A stretch of 64,000 bases of DNA from Lysinibacillus sp. BPa_S21 (GTDB lineage: Bacteria; Bacillota; Bacilli; Bacillales_A; Planococcaceae), in the NCBI RefSeq assembly GCF_023337795.1, contig NZ_JALIRS010000001.1:248001-312000 (forward strand), given 5' to 3'. Of the stretch, positions 41,502 to 51,527 are shown piece after piece. The number at the start of each line of letters is the position of its first letter. The first letter of the stretch is position 1. Both the position numbers and the translations under genes were made by a program. Below the pieces are notes generated by a model. That model was given only the letters and a program-made list of their open reading frames with translations. It was not told the origin of the DNA and made no database searches.

Positions 41502-43850
41502 CTACCAGATAGAAACTCGATCTTCTGGAGCTACATACATGCCATCTCCAACCTTAATTCCAAAGGTATCATAGAATTGCGGGAAGTTTACAATCGTGCG
41601 GTTTACCCGAATTTTATTGGCTGAATGTACATCGTTTTTGCTTAGATATGCTGCAAGCTCTTTTGTAGTTGTGAATTTCCACATTTCTGCATTGCTTTCG
41701 AAATATGCTTTATAATCTGGATTACTCATATTGGATACAACTTGCAGTGAAGCGGCCATTCCGCCCAAATCAGCGACATTCTCGCTCAGTGTAAGCTGAC
41801 CGTCGTTCAACACACCCGGAATAATCTCAATGTTATTATAGAAATCAATCAGTTTCTGGTTTTTCTCTTTGAATTTCTTAAAGTCTTCCTCTGTCCACCA
41901 GTTATTTGCATTTCCATTTTCGTCATATGCCGATCCGTTGTTATCAAATGCATGGCTGATCTCATGACCAATGACCATGCCAATTGCCCCATAGTTTTCT
42001 TCAGGTTTAGCTTTTATGTCATAGAAGGGTGCTTGCAGAATACCAGCAGGGAACGTAATTTCGTTATTAAGCGGATAGTAGAAAGCATTTACGGTATAAA
42101 CACTCGTTACCCATTTGGTTCTATCCACTGGTTTTCCAAGCTCGGCTTTCGAGTGATCAATGTATGCTTTGGTTACTGCGAAAGTATTAGATAACAGCGA
42201 ACCACCTTCGTCATATGTCTTGATCGCTACTTTGTCTAAAGTCGTATCCCACTTCTCTGGATATCCGATCTTAACAATCATCGTTTCCAGCTTTTTAATC
42301 GCTTTAGTTTTTGTTGTTTCGGACATCCAATCAAGCGATTTGATTCTTTCCTCATACGTAGCAATTAACTTCTCTACCATCTGTTCAACATCTTTTTTAG
42401 CTTCTGGTGAAAAATGTTTCTCGGCAAACATTTGCTCCAAATAACTGCTCATTGTGCCAGTTGTCAAGTCTACTGCGTTTTCTTTATCTGTTTTTTCTCC
42501 TGTAATGCCGTAGAACGTTGCGGCAAACTCCTTAGCAGCATCTCCGATTTCATCTGACAATAAACTGCCTGTTGCTATAAGTAGTTGCAATTTGGAGTAA
42601 GTTTTCAACACGTTAAGATTAGTATCAGTCAAGAGTTCTGCGCCTTTTTGCGCAAGCTTCACATCGTTGACGATCACTTTATCAGTACTGTCGATTTTCA
42701 TCGATTTCAAGACTTGTTTCATATCTACTGTTTTGAACATGTCATCGAATTGTTCGATTGTATACGGGTTATAGTATTTATTGACATCACTTTGTTCATA
42801 AGGTTCAAGCGATACGGAAGCTAAGCTTTTCTCCATGTCATAAACTTTCTCGGCAAGTGCTTTCGCAGCGGACTTTTCCTCGCCCGATGCCACAAGAAGT
42901 TTGGTCATATATTGAATATAGGCTTTTTTCGCTTTCTCATCTTCCGTAACAAAGCTGTTCTTATCCAGACCAATAGCTAATCCTGTGTAATACAAAGCAT
43001 TTTCACTGCTGTTCTTTGCATCGTTCATAATTGCAAAGTTAAATAATGAGCTCAAACCCAATTCTTTCTCCAGGCTAAGATCTGCTTGAACGAGTTCATC
43101 AAGCGTTTTAGCTCCGTCAATTGCTTTTACATATTTTTGAATAGGTTCAATTCCTTGTTTATTTCTATTTTTTTTATCCAACGCAGTCGAATAGTAGTCA
43201 GCAATTTTCTGTTCTTTCGTTCCTTTTTCGAATTGTTTGCCAACGAGGTCATCTATTATTTTTTCCAATTTCTCGTCATTTTGTTTTTGCAGCTCGGAAA
43301 AGCCGCCGCCCATGATTTCTCCTGCCGGAATTGTCGATTGATTTAACCATTCTTTATTAATTGCTTCATAAAAATCGTCATTTAAATGAGAGCCTTTAAG
43401 CGTCCATATTCTGGCGATAATGTTTTGAAATTCTTCGATCGTAATATTGTCATTTGCGCCTAATGTGCCGTCAGGGTTGCCCGTCAATACGCCGGCTTTT
43501 ACCAATTTATCGATGTCTTTCTTAGCCCAATCGGGTACATCGGTGAACTCGACGTCAAATGTTCCAATGCGCAGATCATTTCCGACAGGCTCTGGCAACT
43601 CGCCAAATGCCCTACTCAACATAACTAAAGCTTCGACCTTCTTAGCTGGCGCTCTTAAATTTTTGTTTTTAGAGCCCTGCATAATGTATTCTTTACTAAT
43701 TCCTGGTTGATAAGCGTCCGCTGCCATTAACAAGGTTTTTACAATCTCTCCCCTTGTTGCTGGTGGCGACGTTTCATCTGCATACACCGATACGCTAAGT
43801 GATAGGACCATTATGATGGTCATGAGTAAGGATAAAAATTTCTTTTTCAT
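41502..43850 (-). CDS. Secreted M13-family metallopeptidase with N-terminal SLH domains
   Basis: A 782-residue exported enzyme. A signal peptide (to about 24) is followed by S-layer-homology sequence (about 27-155, FTDVPDWAKKDIDKLVKAGV and LTGNPDGTLGANDNIT) that anchors it to the cell wall, then a neprilysin-like M13 peptidase. Zinc ligands are His629 and His633 in HEISHAFD plus Glu690 in SENVADLGG; substrate-binding VNAFYYPLNNEITFPAGILQ and the C-terminal PEDRVSIW are typical. It cleaves peptides on the outside of the cell. SLH anchoring of an M13 peptidase is notable. GAGGAGCG precedes the ATG. Confidence 0.92.
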   Translation of the reverse strand: MKKKFLSLLMTIIMVLSLSVSVYADETSPPATRGEIVKTLLMAADAYQPGISKEYIMQGSKNKNLRAPAKKVEALVMLSRAFGELPEPVGNDLRIGTFDVEFTDVPDWAKKDIDKLVKAGVLTGNPDGTLGANDNITIEEFQNIIARIWTLKGSHLNDDFYEAINKEWLNQSTIPAGEIMGGGFSELQKQNDEKLEKIIDDLVGKQFEKGTKEQKIADYYSTALDKKNRNKQGIEPIQKYVKAIDGAKTLDELVQADLSLEKELGLSSLFNFAIMNDAKNSSENALYYTGLAIGLDKNSFVTEDEKAKKAYIQYMTKLLVASGEEKSAAKALAEKVYDMEKSLASVSLEPYEQSDVNKYYNPYTIEQFDDMFKTVDMKQVLKSMKIDSTDKVIVNDVKLAQKGAELLTDTNLNVLKTYSKLQLLIATGSLLSDEIGDAAKEFAATFYGITGEKTDKENAVDLTTGTMSSYLEQMFAEKHFSPEAKKDVEQMVEKLIATYEERIKSLDWMSETTKTKAIKKLETMIVKIGYPEKWDTTLDKVAIKTYDEGGSLLSNTFAVTKAYIDHSKAELGKPVDRTKWVTSVYTVNAFYYPLNNEITFPAGILQAPFYDIKAKPEENYGAIGMVIGHEISHAFDNNGSAYDENGNANNWWTEEDFKKFKEKNQKLIDFYNNIEIIPGVLNDGQLTLSENVADLGGMAASLQVVSNMSNPDYKAYFESNAEMWKFTTTKELAAYLSKNDVHSANKIRVNRTIVNFPQFYDTFGIKVGDGMYVAPEDRVSIW

Positions 43851-44246
43851 ATTCGCGCTCCTCTATAGTAGATTGGTGTGAACAAAGATAAATGGTAGTG
43901 TTTAGAATTCCTGCCATTTAAACACCATTATAGTTGTTTTATTTTAGTTTGAAAATATGTAAAGAGCTTTTTCATTTTCAAGAGAGCATGTCTAGCCTAG
44001 AGCTTTTAAGTTCAACTCGTAGCACAAGAAAGGTCACTTTTTTAGTATTACTGTAGTGTGAAATGAAGGGGGCAAATAAGAACCGTAATAAGATAAAAGA
44101 AAAACCCATTGAATTCAACCTGGAGGGCCAAGTATCTTAGTTATGTCCATTTTTATATAAATAATAATATAGATGAATTAAAACATAATAGCAGGTTAGT
44201 TGAATAAGAAATAATATATATTGAATGGTTTAAAGGGGATCTGTTA
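43851..44246. other. Intergenic region upstream of the M13 gene
   Basis: An inverted repeat, AATGGTAGTGTTTA (43891-43904) with TAAACACCATT (43919-43929), lies about 40 bases before the peptidase start and could be an operator or leader hairpin. No gene is visible in the rest. Confidence 0.4.
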
Positions 44247-45170
44247 TTGCTTTATAGTAAAATTAATAGATACAAAAGAATGATTGGATGGATAACTTTG
44301 ACTGAAAAAGTATTAAAAAAACATTTGAAAGAAAAATACGGTGATTTTTCACTTGTTCGATTAACTGGAGGGTACACAAATGACACTTTTTTGTTAAATG
44401 GTACACTTCCTCCGTTAGTTGTTAAAGTTACAAATAAATTTAACGAAGACATTGAAAATGAAATAAATTGTTTAAATTTAATTCAAGAAACAGGAGTAAC
44501 ACCAAAAATTTATGAGTTAATAGAAACAGATGCCCTTCAAATAATTGTAATGGAGTACAGAAAAGGAATAAATGGACAATCCATTTTAGATAACAATGAA
44601 TTAGAAAGAACAAAGGAATTATATAAAAACTTAGGAGCATCTCTTGCTAAAAGAATTCATTCAATAAAATATAACTATACTTCAAGTGGAATTAGAGAAT
44701 GTACTTTTAATGAATTTAACTTAAGTTTAGATTTTGTACCTGAATTTCTTATTGCAAATTCTATGGAGATATTACAAAACATAAACGATAATAAGGAGGA
44801 ATGGGTTTTAACGCACGGTGACTATGGGATTCACAATGTTTTATACACAGATACTAATACTCTTACAGTCTTAGATTGGGAATGGTCTGAATGGGCAAAT
44901 CCTTTAACCGATATAGGATGGGTCTGCTGGTTTACAAAACTTCATTACCCTGAATATGCGGACTCATTAAATCTCTTATTTATTAAAGAATATAAAATTA
45001 ATAATCCAATACACTTATCTCCTGAAGTATTAAGGTCTTACTGTGTATATAAGGTATGGAAAGTATTACATAAGGTCAAAAAAGCTCCACAAGAAGTACA
45101 GGAGGAATGGATAAGACGTTTAAAATGGACCATAGAAACGGACATTTTTAATTTCGTCTTAATGAACTAA
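44247..45170 (+). CDS. Aminoglycoside-phosphotransferase-family kinase (APH/choline-kinase fold)
   Basis: About 307 residues with the protein-kinase-like small-molecule kinase layout: a nucleotide lobe (VRLTGGYTNDTFLL, then LVVKVTNKF), the catalytic loop LTHGDYGIHNVLY (Brenner's motif HGD-x5-N), and the metal-binding IDW equivalent TVLDWEWSEWANPLTDIGW. It could phosphorylate an aminoglycoside, a sugar, choline or a similar metabolite; specificity cannot be inferred. The TTG start at 44247 follows AAGGGGAT; a TTG at 44298 is an alternative. Base composition is more AT-rich than its neighbours, suggesting transfer. Confidence 0.8.
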   Translation: MLYSKINRYKRMIGWITLTEKVLKKHLKEKYGDFSLVRLTGGYTNDTFLLNGTLPPLVVKVTNKFNEDIENEINCLNLIQETGVTPKIYELIETDALQIIVMEYRKGINGQSILDNNELERTKELYKNLGASLAKRIHSIKYNYTSSGIRECTFNEFNLSLDFVPEFLIANSMEILQNINDNKEEWVLTHGDYGIHNVLYTDTNTLTVLDWEWSEWANPLTDIGWVCWFTKLHYPEYADSLNLLFIKEYKINNPIHLSPEVLRSYCVYKVWKVLHKVKKAPQEVQEEWIRRLKWTIETDIFNFVLMN

Positions 45171-45298
45171 CCAGCTAATAGATTGTCAATAAAAATCTTT
45201 TAAATTAATAAACACTTCATGCTATACTAAAAAGCGCAACCCAAATAACCCTCCGAATTCAATTTGGAAGGTTTTTGTGGTATTTGGAAATTCTGTCA

Positions 45299-46343
45299 CT
45301 ACATGGTTTCTTGGAATCGTGTTTTCGTTTTTAAAATCGCATAAATCCAATGTAAAAGCTTATTTGCGCAAGCAATAATGGCTACTTTATATGGCTTTCC
45401 TTCCTCACGTTTTAAATCGTAGAAGGCTCGTAATCGCTTATTTCGTGCGATAGTTTCAGGTGTTGTTTTCTTTTTCCGACTATCTCGAATAGAACAACGA
45501 ACAGCTGTATAAAGCATGTGGCGAAGCCTAGCCGAGCCGCGTTTAGTAATGTGATTTTTCGTGCCTTTAAAGCGACCTGATTCAAACACACTAGGATCCA
45601 GTCCTGCAAAGGCTACTAACTTTTTCGGATGATTAAACCGATCAATTTCTCCGATTTCTGAAATAATCGTTGCAGCGATTTTTTCACCAATACCAGGAAT
45701 TGATTGGAGTAATTCATATTCTTCAAGTTGTGCCGCTAACTCATCAATCTCACGCTCCAACGTAGAAAGTTGTTGGTGGTACACTTGAAGTAAATCAATA
45801 TACATATTCAAGCTGACTAGAAGACTTTGATAAAGAGTTGATTGAAATGGATTGCGTTCTGCAGCTCCGATAAATTTTTCCGATCTTTCAAGCGCCCAAT
45901 TAAACGAACGTGCTTTGCAATGTGTATCAATGAATTGTGCGATATCTTCTACACCTGCTTCTTTAACTGATTCAGAAGTAGGGTAAGCTTGTAAAGTTTT
46001 TAAGGAAATCTCAGCGTATAAATCGCCAAACACTCCTTTGTACTCAGGGAATATTTGATCTAATACGGCTTGAAATTGAAGCTTTGTTTGAATCATAATT
46101 CCCGTCATATTTTCATGTTGCCTTGTTAGATGCCGAAGGTTTAATAACTGTATACCACGCTTTTTCTGAGGCGCTAAATCCTCTTTGTAATACAGTTCGC
46201 CTAAGTGATAAGCATCAATGGCATCAGTTTTGGTTTTTCGCAAGCTAGAACTTTTTGCTCGGTAAGATACCAGTGGATTTACGATAATGACAATGTATTC
46301 TCTTGCTTCTAAAAACTGTACAACTGGGGCATGATAGTGACCT
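45299..46343 (-). mobile_element. 5'-truncated IS110-family transposase
   Basis: The frame encodes the middle and C-terminal parts of an IS110-type transposase: GHYHAPVVQFLEAREY at its broken upstream edge, TKTDAIDAYHLGELYYKED, the helix-hairpin-helix LLQSIPGIGEKIAATIISEI and the transposase_20 core FAGLDPSVFESG. The first 80 or so residues, including the start and the first catalytic aspartate, are missing: homology stops near 46343, where unrelated sequence begins. The first in-frame start now available is at 46243. It cannot encode an active transposase. IS110 elements lack terminal inverted repeats, so exact ends cannot be fixed. Confidence 0.85.
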
Positions 46344-46526
46344 TTATCAGGTTAGAAGGGTTTATCAGAGGATTAGTAGTGTAAGTAAACCTTTACAATC
46401 TTGTGGTTCACCTGTATGTGCTAGATGGCGAATAGTGCTAGAGGTTATGAGTCTATTAATAATAGCAATGGTGATGCGCAAATAAATAGAAGGGTAGATG
46501 AATAAATTCTTTCATCTGCCCTTTTT
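46344..46526 (+). other. Gene remnant at the broken IS edge plus terminator
   Basis: A short frame on the + strand (QRISSVSKPLQSCGS and then VLEVMSLLIIAMVMRK, ending 46485) is followed at once by a terminator: GGGTAGATGAA pairs with TTCATCTGCCC (46492-46521), then five T. The sequence after the stop (AAATAGAAGGGTAGATGAAT) is nearly the same as that after efeU. It may be the decayed 3' end of a gene cut by the IS110 insertion; which gene cannot be told. Confidence 0.4.
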
Positions 46527-46530
46527 CATT

Positions 46531-47397
46531 TTAATCAACCCAATGAGAAGGACGTTTCAAGTGGGAGGGTAATTTTGTTTGTAGATTGCCTTGTGCCGAA
46601 TTAATTTGCATCTGGGTTAAAAACATACTTGTTGATAGGTCTGCGCCATGTAAATTTGCATCACGTAAATCGGCTCCAATAAAATCAACGCCTCTTAAAT
46701 CAGCATTTTGTAGATTGGCTGCAATTAAATAAGAGCCTCTTAGATCTGTTGCTCTTAAATCCTTGCCCTTTAAATTTTTTCCTATCCAATCAACGCCACG
46801 ATTATCATACTTTCGAGGTTTTTTCCCAATCTTTGTGATAAGACTTTGGCGAATTTGCTCACTTGTTTCTAACAGTAATCCATTCACTGGCAGTCGGAAA
46901 GTAGGAATATCTATTGCTAGTAATGCATCAGCTTCTAGCTCTGTTGCACGCTGTAGCTGTTCTAGTTGTATATGTAGCTTATTAAATAAAGATGAATCTA
47001 CCTTATATGATAAAGCCTCTGCTACGTAAGCAATCATTTCATAAAGCTGTTCCATAATAGGAAAGACACAAAACATTTTTTCGGAAACTTCAGGGAATCG
47101 CCGCCAGTCTTGTCCATGGAAGGTTGTTTGCGAAACCTTTTGTCCAGCTCCTAAACAGTCATAAACTGTACAGCCTTTAAACCCTTGGTCTCTAAGTTTG
47201 CTATGAATTTGACAGCTGAAATCAGATTGTAGATTAGGGCAAGGTGTTCCGGCTGCTTTATGAATAGCAAAGTCGCTAGAAGCAGTAATATTTAAAGCCG
47301 TACAGCATAGACCAAAACAGCTTTGGCAATCAGCCTGGAAGCTTTCAGGTATCTTTTTTCCCATTGAATCATCTATTTTTTTTACTTTAGACATCAT
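46531..47397 (-). CDS. Pentapeptide-repeat protein with cysteine-rich N-terminal domain
   Basis: A 288-residue cytoplasmic protein. The N-terminal region (about 20-115) has eight or so cysteines, including CQSCFGLCC, CPNL..FSCQIH, and GCTVYDCLG, a YkgJ-like zinc or iron-sulphur binding pattern. A helical linker follows. The C-terminal part (about 212-262) is a pentapeptide-repeat helix: DLRATDLRGSYLIAANLQNA and DLRGVDFIGADLRDANLHGA in series. Pentapeptide proteins can mimic DNA (as Qnr does), but the combination with a Cys-rich domain is of unknown function. It is a single gene transcribed from the TetR side. Confidence 0.82.
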   Translation of the reverse strand: MMSKVKKIDDSMGKKIPESFQADCQSCFGLCCTALNITASSDFAIHKAAGTPCPNLQSDFSCQIHSKLRDQGFKGCTVYDCLGAGQKVSQTTFHGQDWRRFPEVSEKMFCVFPIMEQLYEMIAYVAEALSYKVDSSLFNKLHIQLEQLQRATELEADALLAIDIPTFRLPVNGLLLETSEQIRQSLITKIGKKPRKYDNRGVDWIGKNLKGKDLRATDLRGSYLIAANLQNADLRGVDFIGADLRDANLHGADLSTSMFLTQMQINSAQGNLQTKLPSHLKRPSHWVD

Positions 47398-47556
47398 TAT
47401 ATTCCTCGCTTAACGCATAGACTTCTTACTGATAATTTTATCACTTTTTACAAATAAAAGGATATATTTGTGTGGAATAATTTTGCATACAATGGTATTC
47501 CCTTTAAAATGTTTCTCGTTGAACTGTCTAGTTTTTTACAAAACTAGGATATCCCA

Positions 47557-47607
47557 TTGACAATTTATTGTAAAATGCTATAATTTTTATCGACAGACAG
47601 TCGGTCT
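47557..47607 (+). promoter_or_regulatory. Promoter and operator of the TetR-FtsX-ABC operon
   Basis: TTGACA (47557-47562), 16 bases, TATAAT (47579-47584): a consensus vegetative promoter. AGACAGTCGGTCT (47595-47607), with AGAC and GTCT arms, lies at the transcription start and fits the common TetR operator form. Confidence 0.75.
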
Positions 47608-47624
47608 ATATTGGAGGAGTGAAA

Positions 47625-48251
47625 ATGAGAAAAGAAGCGATGGAGCGCAGAAACGAAATACTTGATGTGGCAGATGAGCTTTTTGGTCAGAAGGGCTTTG
47701 ATGGCACAAGTACTAACGATATTCTCGAAAAGGTTGGGATAGCAAGAGGAACACTATATTATCACTTCAAGTCAAAGGAAGACATTATGGACGCGCTAAT
47801 CGAGCGGTATAATGCTCAAATTTTAGGGACTGCAAAGGAAATTGCGGCAAATAAGAGCATACCCGTGAACGAGCGTATTATCAGGGTTGTAATGTCACTA
47901 AACATAAGTGATGGAAACGGCAAGGAAATTATGGATCATATACATAAGCCTCAGAATGCGCTTATGCATCAGAAAATACAAAAGGTCATTATAAATGGTC
48001 TTCCCCCAATACTGACGGAAATAATCCGTGAGGGCATTGAGCAAGGACTATTTAACACGCCGTATCCGTATGAATGTATGGAAATGATTGTGGCCTATAC
48101 AAATACCGTTTTTGATGATGATATGGTTGATATAACCGATGAAGAACGCGCTGCACGAATACCAGCTTTTGTCTTCAACGTAGAAAGACTGCTCGGTGTC
48201 GAAAGTGGAAGCCTTATGTACATGATGAAGATGTTTGGCAATGGAGATTAG
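47625..48251 (+). CDS. TetR/AcrR-family regulator of an ABC exporter
   Basis: A 208-residue regulator with the TetR helix-turn-helix (FGQKGFDGTSTNDILEKVGI, then ARGTLYYHFKSKED) and a helical effector domain. ATG 47625 is chosen since GGAGGAG is six bases upstream; the GTG at 47619 abuts that site. It heads an operon with an FtsX-like permease and an ATPase. Codon choice here (more G/C at third positions) differs from adjoining genes and looks like that of Clostridia-type TetR-ABC modules, so acquisition is likely. Confidence 0.87.
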   Translation: MRKEAMERRNEILDVADELFGQKGFDGTSTNDILEKVGIARGTLYYHFKSKEDIMDALIERYNAQILGTAKEIAANKSIPVNERIIRVVMSLNISDGNGKEIMDHIHKPQNALMHQKIQKVIINGLPPILTEIIREGIEQGLFNTPYPYECMEMIVAYTNTVFDDDMVDITDEERAARIPAFVFNVERLLGVESGSLMYMMKMFGNGD

Positions 48252-48329
48252 GTTGGAAGAAATGGAAACGACAGTGGTCATTCTGTTCAACCTGAAGTCA
48301 GTTAAAAAGCTTGAAAACAGAGGTGACGT

Positions 48330-50648
48330 ATGTATTTCAGATTAATTCGTAATGATATGGTTAAAAGCAAACTGATTACGCTGACAACGATGCTATTTGT
48401 GGCTGCTGCGGCTATGCTCGTTTCTTTATCGGCGATTCTTATCGTAAATCTTTCTGGTGCTATCGATTCACTTATGAATCAGGCGAAAACGCCGCACTTT
48501 TTGCAAATGCACTCTGGGGATATCGATACTGTCCGGCTTGCAAATTTCGCGGAGAAAAACAGTAATGTTGATGAATATCAAGTGCTTGAGTTTCTCAACG
48601 TGGATAACAGTCAAATTATTTTAGGTGATCGTTCACTTGCGAATAATGTTCAAGACAATGGTTTTAGCATACAAAGTGAAAAATTTGATTATCTTCTTGA
48701 TCTTGATGGAAAGATTATTAACGTATCCGATGGCGAGCTTTACGTTCCAATAAACTATATGAAGGACACCACGGCGAAGGTCGGTGATAAAGCTGTAATA
48801 GGCGGAAAGGAATTTACCGTAGCGGGATTCCTCCGGGATTCACAGATGAATTCTATGCTGTCTTCTTCAAAAAGATTTCTCGTTAGTGAAAAAGATTACG
48901 CTGAAATAAAAGGTCTTGGAACTATGGAGTATTTGATCGAGTTTAGATTGAAGGATTTATCGGCACTTGGTGAATTTGAAACTACTTATGCCTCCGCAGG
49001 ACTTGAAGCAAACGGACCAACCATTACATATCCACTTTTCAAAACACTTAACGCGCTGTCCGACGGGATTATGATAGCCGTTATACTTCTTATAAGCGTA
49101 CTTGTTGTTGTGATCGCGTTTATGTGTATCCGCTTTACACTCCTTGCGAAAATCGAAGACGATTACCGTGAAATTGGTGTTATGAAGGCAATAGGGCTGC
49201 GCCTTTCCGACATTAAGAAAATTTATCTTGCGAAGTATGCTGCAATTGCTGCAGGGGGGAGTATTCTCGGGTACGCACTTTCGTTGATGTTCAAAAACAT
49301 GCTTCTTGAAAACATCCGGCTTCATATGGGGGAAAGTGAAAATTCTTCTTTTGCTACGTTTTTAGGGATCATCGGCATTCTACTTGTATTCTTCGCCATA
49401 GTAGCCTATGTAAATGGAGTGCTGAGACGCTTTCGAAAAATATCTGCTGCAGAAGCAATACGCTATGGTACTTCACAGGAAAAAAACACAGCTGCAAAGC
49501 GTTTTTGCCTAAATAAAAATAAGCTGTTGAACACAAATATTTTCCTAGGTATCAAAGATGTTCTCGCAAGGAAAAGACTTTACGGCACAATGCTTGCAGT
49601 ACTTGTCATTTCGGCATTTATCATTATTGTTCCACAAAACCTTTACAACACGATTTCCTCAACAAGCTTCATTAAATATATGGGTATTGGAAACTACGAT
49701 ATTCGAATGGATATTCAGCAGACGGATCAAATCTCTGAAAAAGCTTCGGAAATTTTAGAATATATGAACAGCGACAATTCTATTTCAACCTATACTATCC
49801 TTACAACAAAGACATTCAAAACAAAAATAGAAGATGGTTCGGAGGAAAATATAAAAATCGAACTTGGCGACCACTCGATATTCCCTATCGAATACGCAGA
49901 GGGAAGAGCACCCGCTGTAGAAAAGGAAATTGCACTTTCGGCTTTGAACGCTGAAGAGATGAGCAAAAAAGTCGGCGATACCATTACGATCATTATAAAG
50001 GGGAAGGAGAGTAAGCTCACGGTAAGTGGCATTTATTCCGACATTACGAACGGCGGAAAAACGGCAAAGGCTATTTTTACCGACAGTTCGGAAAATATAA
50101 TGTGGAGCGTTATTTGTGCAAAGCTTTCAGATAAAACCCTTGCCGATGAGAAAATCTCAAAGTATGCGGACCGATTTACTTTTGCTAAAATCTCCAATAT
50201 TGATGAATTTGTAAAACAAACATTCGGTTCGACCATAAAATCAGTTGAAAAGGCTTCCATCGCTGCAATTGCTATAGCGATTATAATAACGGTCCTAGTG
50301 ACACTATTGTTTATGAAAATGCTTGTCGCAAAGGATAGATATTCGATTGCTGTCATGAAAGCATTAGGTTTTACAAACTCTGATATGACGGTACAGTACG
50401 GTTCGCGAGCGGTATTTGTATCCATTATCGGGATTGTCCTGGGCACCCTTCTGGCAAACACTCTTGGAGAGGTACTTGCAGGCGCGGTTATCACCTCGTT
50501 CGGGGCGTCATCGTTTAGCTTTTCAATCAATCCACTTTCGGCGTACGTGCTTTCTCCGTTATTGATGATTTGCTCAGTCCTGATCACAACTATCATTGGC
50601 ACATGGAATGTGGGGAAAATAAAAATATCCGACAATATAAAGGAGTAG
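48330..50648 (+). CDS. FtsX-like ABC transporter permease
   Basis: A 772-residue membrane protein with two FtsX-type halves. Helix 1 (about 15-40) is followed by a large extracytoplasmic domain, then three helices (about 240-370, with the DDYREIGVMKAIGLRLSDIK coupling motif). The second half repeats this (helix near 415-435, an exterior domain, and helices from about 640 with DRYSIAVMKALGFTNSDM). This is the MacB/BceB-like arrangement used for export or sensing of peptides and lipids. It overlaps nothing but is spaced only three bases from the ATPase gene. Substrate unknown. Confidence 0.87.
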   Translation: MYFRLIRNDMVKSKLITLTTMLFVAAAAMLVSLSAILIVNLSGAIDSLMNQAKTPHFLQMHSGDIDTVRLANFAEKNSNVDEYQVLEFLNVDNSQIILGDRSLANNVQDNGFSIQSEKFDYLLDLDGKIINVSDGELYVPINYMKDTTAKVGDKAVIGGKEFTVAGFLRDSQMNSMLSSSKRFLVSEKDYAEIKGLGTMEYLIEFRLKDLSALGEFETTYASAGLEANGPTITYPLFKTLNALSDGIMIAVILLISVLVVVIAFMCIRFTLLAKIEDDYREIGVMKAIGLRLSDIKKIYLAKYAAIAAGGSILGYALSLMFKNMLLENIRLHMGESENSSFATFLGIIGILLVFFAIVAYVNGVLRRFRKISAAEAIRYGTSQEKNTAAKRFCLNKNKLLNTNIFLGIKDVLARKRLYGTMLAVLVISAFIIIVPQNLYNTISSTSFIKYMGIGNYDIRMDIQQTDQISEKASEILEYMNSDNSISTYTILTTKTFKTKIEDGSEENIKIELGDHSIFPIEYAEGRAPAVEKEIALSALNAEEMSKKVGDTITIIIKGKESKLTVSGIYSDITNGGKTAKAIFTDSSENIMWSVICAKLSDKTLADEKISKYADRFTFAKISNIDEFVKQTFGSTIKSVEKASIAAIAIAIIITVLVTLLFMKMLVAKDRYSIAVMKALGFTNSDMTVQYGSRAVFVSIIGIVLGTLLANTLGEVLAGAVITSFGASSFSFSINPLSAYVLSPLLMICSVLITTIIGTWNVGKIKISDNIKE

Positions 50649-50651
50649 CTT

Positions 50652-51410
50652 ATGAAGAAAATTATAATCGGTGAAGACATTGTAAAATCTTTCGGCGAGG
50701 GTGATGAAAAGCGCAATGTTCTCGACGGAGCATCCGTTGACATAAACGAGGGTGAGTTTGTTGCAATTATGGGACCCTCTGGCTCGGGAAAATCGACGCT
50801 CATGTTTGCATTAAGCGGCATGGACAGCATTGATGGTGGAAGGGTAAACTTTGATGGCAGTGATTTATCGTCAGTCGGCGAGATTGAACTTTCAGATTTA
50901 CGTAGAACAAAAATGGGCTTTGTATTTCAGCAGCCAACGATGCTTAAAAATCTAAATATTCTCGATAATATTATTCTTCCATCCATCCGTGATAACAGAA
51001 AAAACGTTGCGAAAATGTCAGAGAAGGCAAAAGCGCTTATGAAGAGAGTAGGCATTGCGGAGCTTGAAACGCGCGACGTTACGCAAGTTTCAGGAGGACA
51101 GCTTCAGCGAGCAGGAATATGTCGTGCGCTTTTGAACAGCCCGAAAATTATCTTCGGTGATGAGCCTACGGGTGCACTTAATTCAACATCAGCACAAGAG
51201 ATCATGGACATATTTTCTGAAATTAACGCGGGCGGTACTGCGATTATGCTTGTCACTCACGATGCCAAGGTAGCAGCACGAACAGAGCGTGTGTTGTTTA
51301 TGTGCGATGGAAAAATTGTCAGTGAGTTAAAGCTTCCAAAGTTTGATGGAACGAATATTGATGGCAGAGTAGGGCAAGTAACGGAGAAAATGTGGGAAAT
51401 CGGGATATGA
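50652..51410 (+). CDS. ABC transporter ATPase partner of the FtsX-like permease
   Basis: A 252-residue LolD/MacB-type ATPase: Walker A GPSGSGKST (41-49), the Q-loop FVFQQPTML, signature VSGGQLQRAGICRALL and Walker B IIFGDEP followed by TGALNS, with the switch His in VTHDAKVAA. It pairs with the preceding permease in a TetR-controlled exporter. AAGGAG precedes the ATG. The 'TGALN' form is typical of this export family. Confidence 0.9.
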   Translation: MKKIIIGEDIVKSFGEGDEKRNVLDGASVDINEGEFVAIMGPSGSGKSTLMFALSGMDSIDGGRVNFDGSDLSSVGEIELSDLRRTKMGFVFQQPTMLKNLNILDNIILPSIRDNRKNVAKMSEKAKALMKRVGIAELETRDVTQVSGGQLQRAGICRALLNSPKIIFGDEPTGALNSTSAQEIMDIFSEINAGGTAIMLVTHDAKVAARTERVLFMCDGKIVSELKLPKFDGTNIDGRVGQVTEKMWEIGI

Positions 51411-51527
51411 GTTGTTGTATCAACTAACGCTAGAGCGTGCATCAGAGATGTGATCACATCCTATGAAAACGCCTTCGTGTTCAACATCGTGTCGGCCTAA
51501 GCAGCTCATCGGACTGTTGCTTGCTTG

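Noticed and set aside
45171..46526. Complete IS element
   Set aside because: The transposase lacks its N-terminal catalytic part, and no matching ends or target duplication could be identified.
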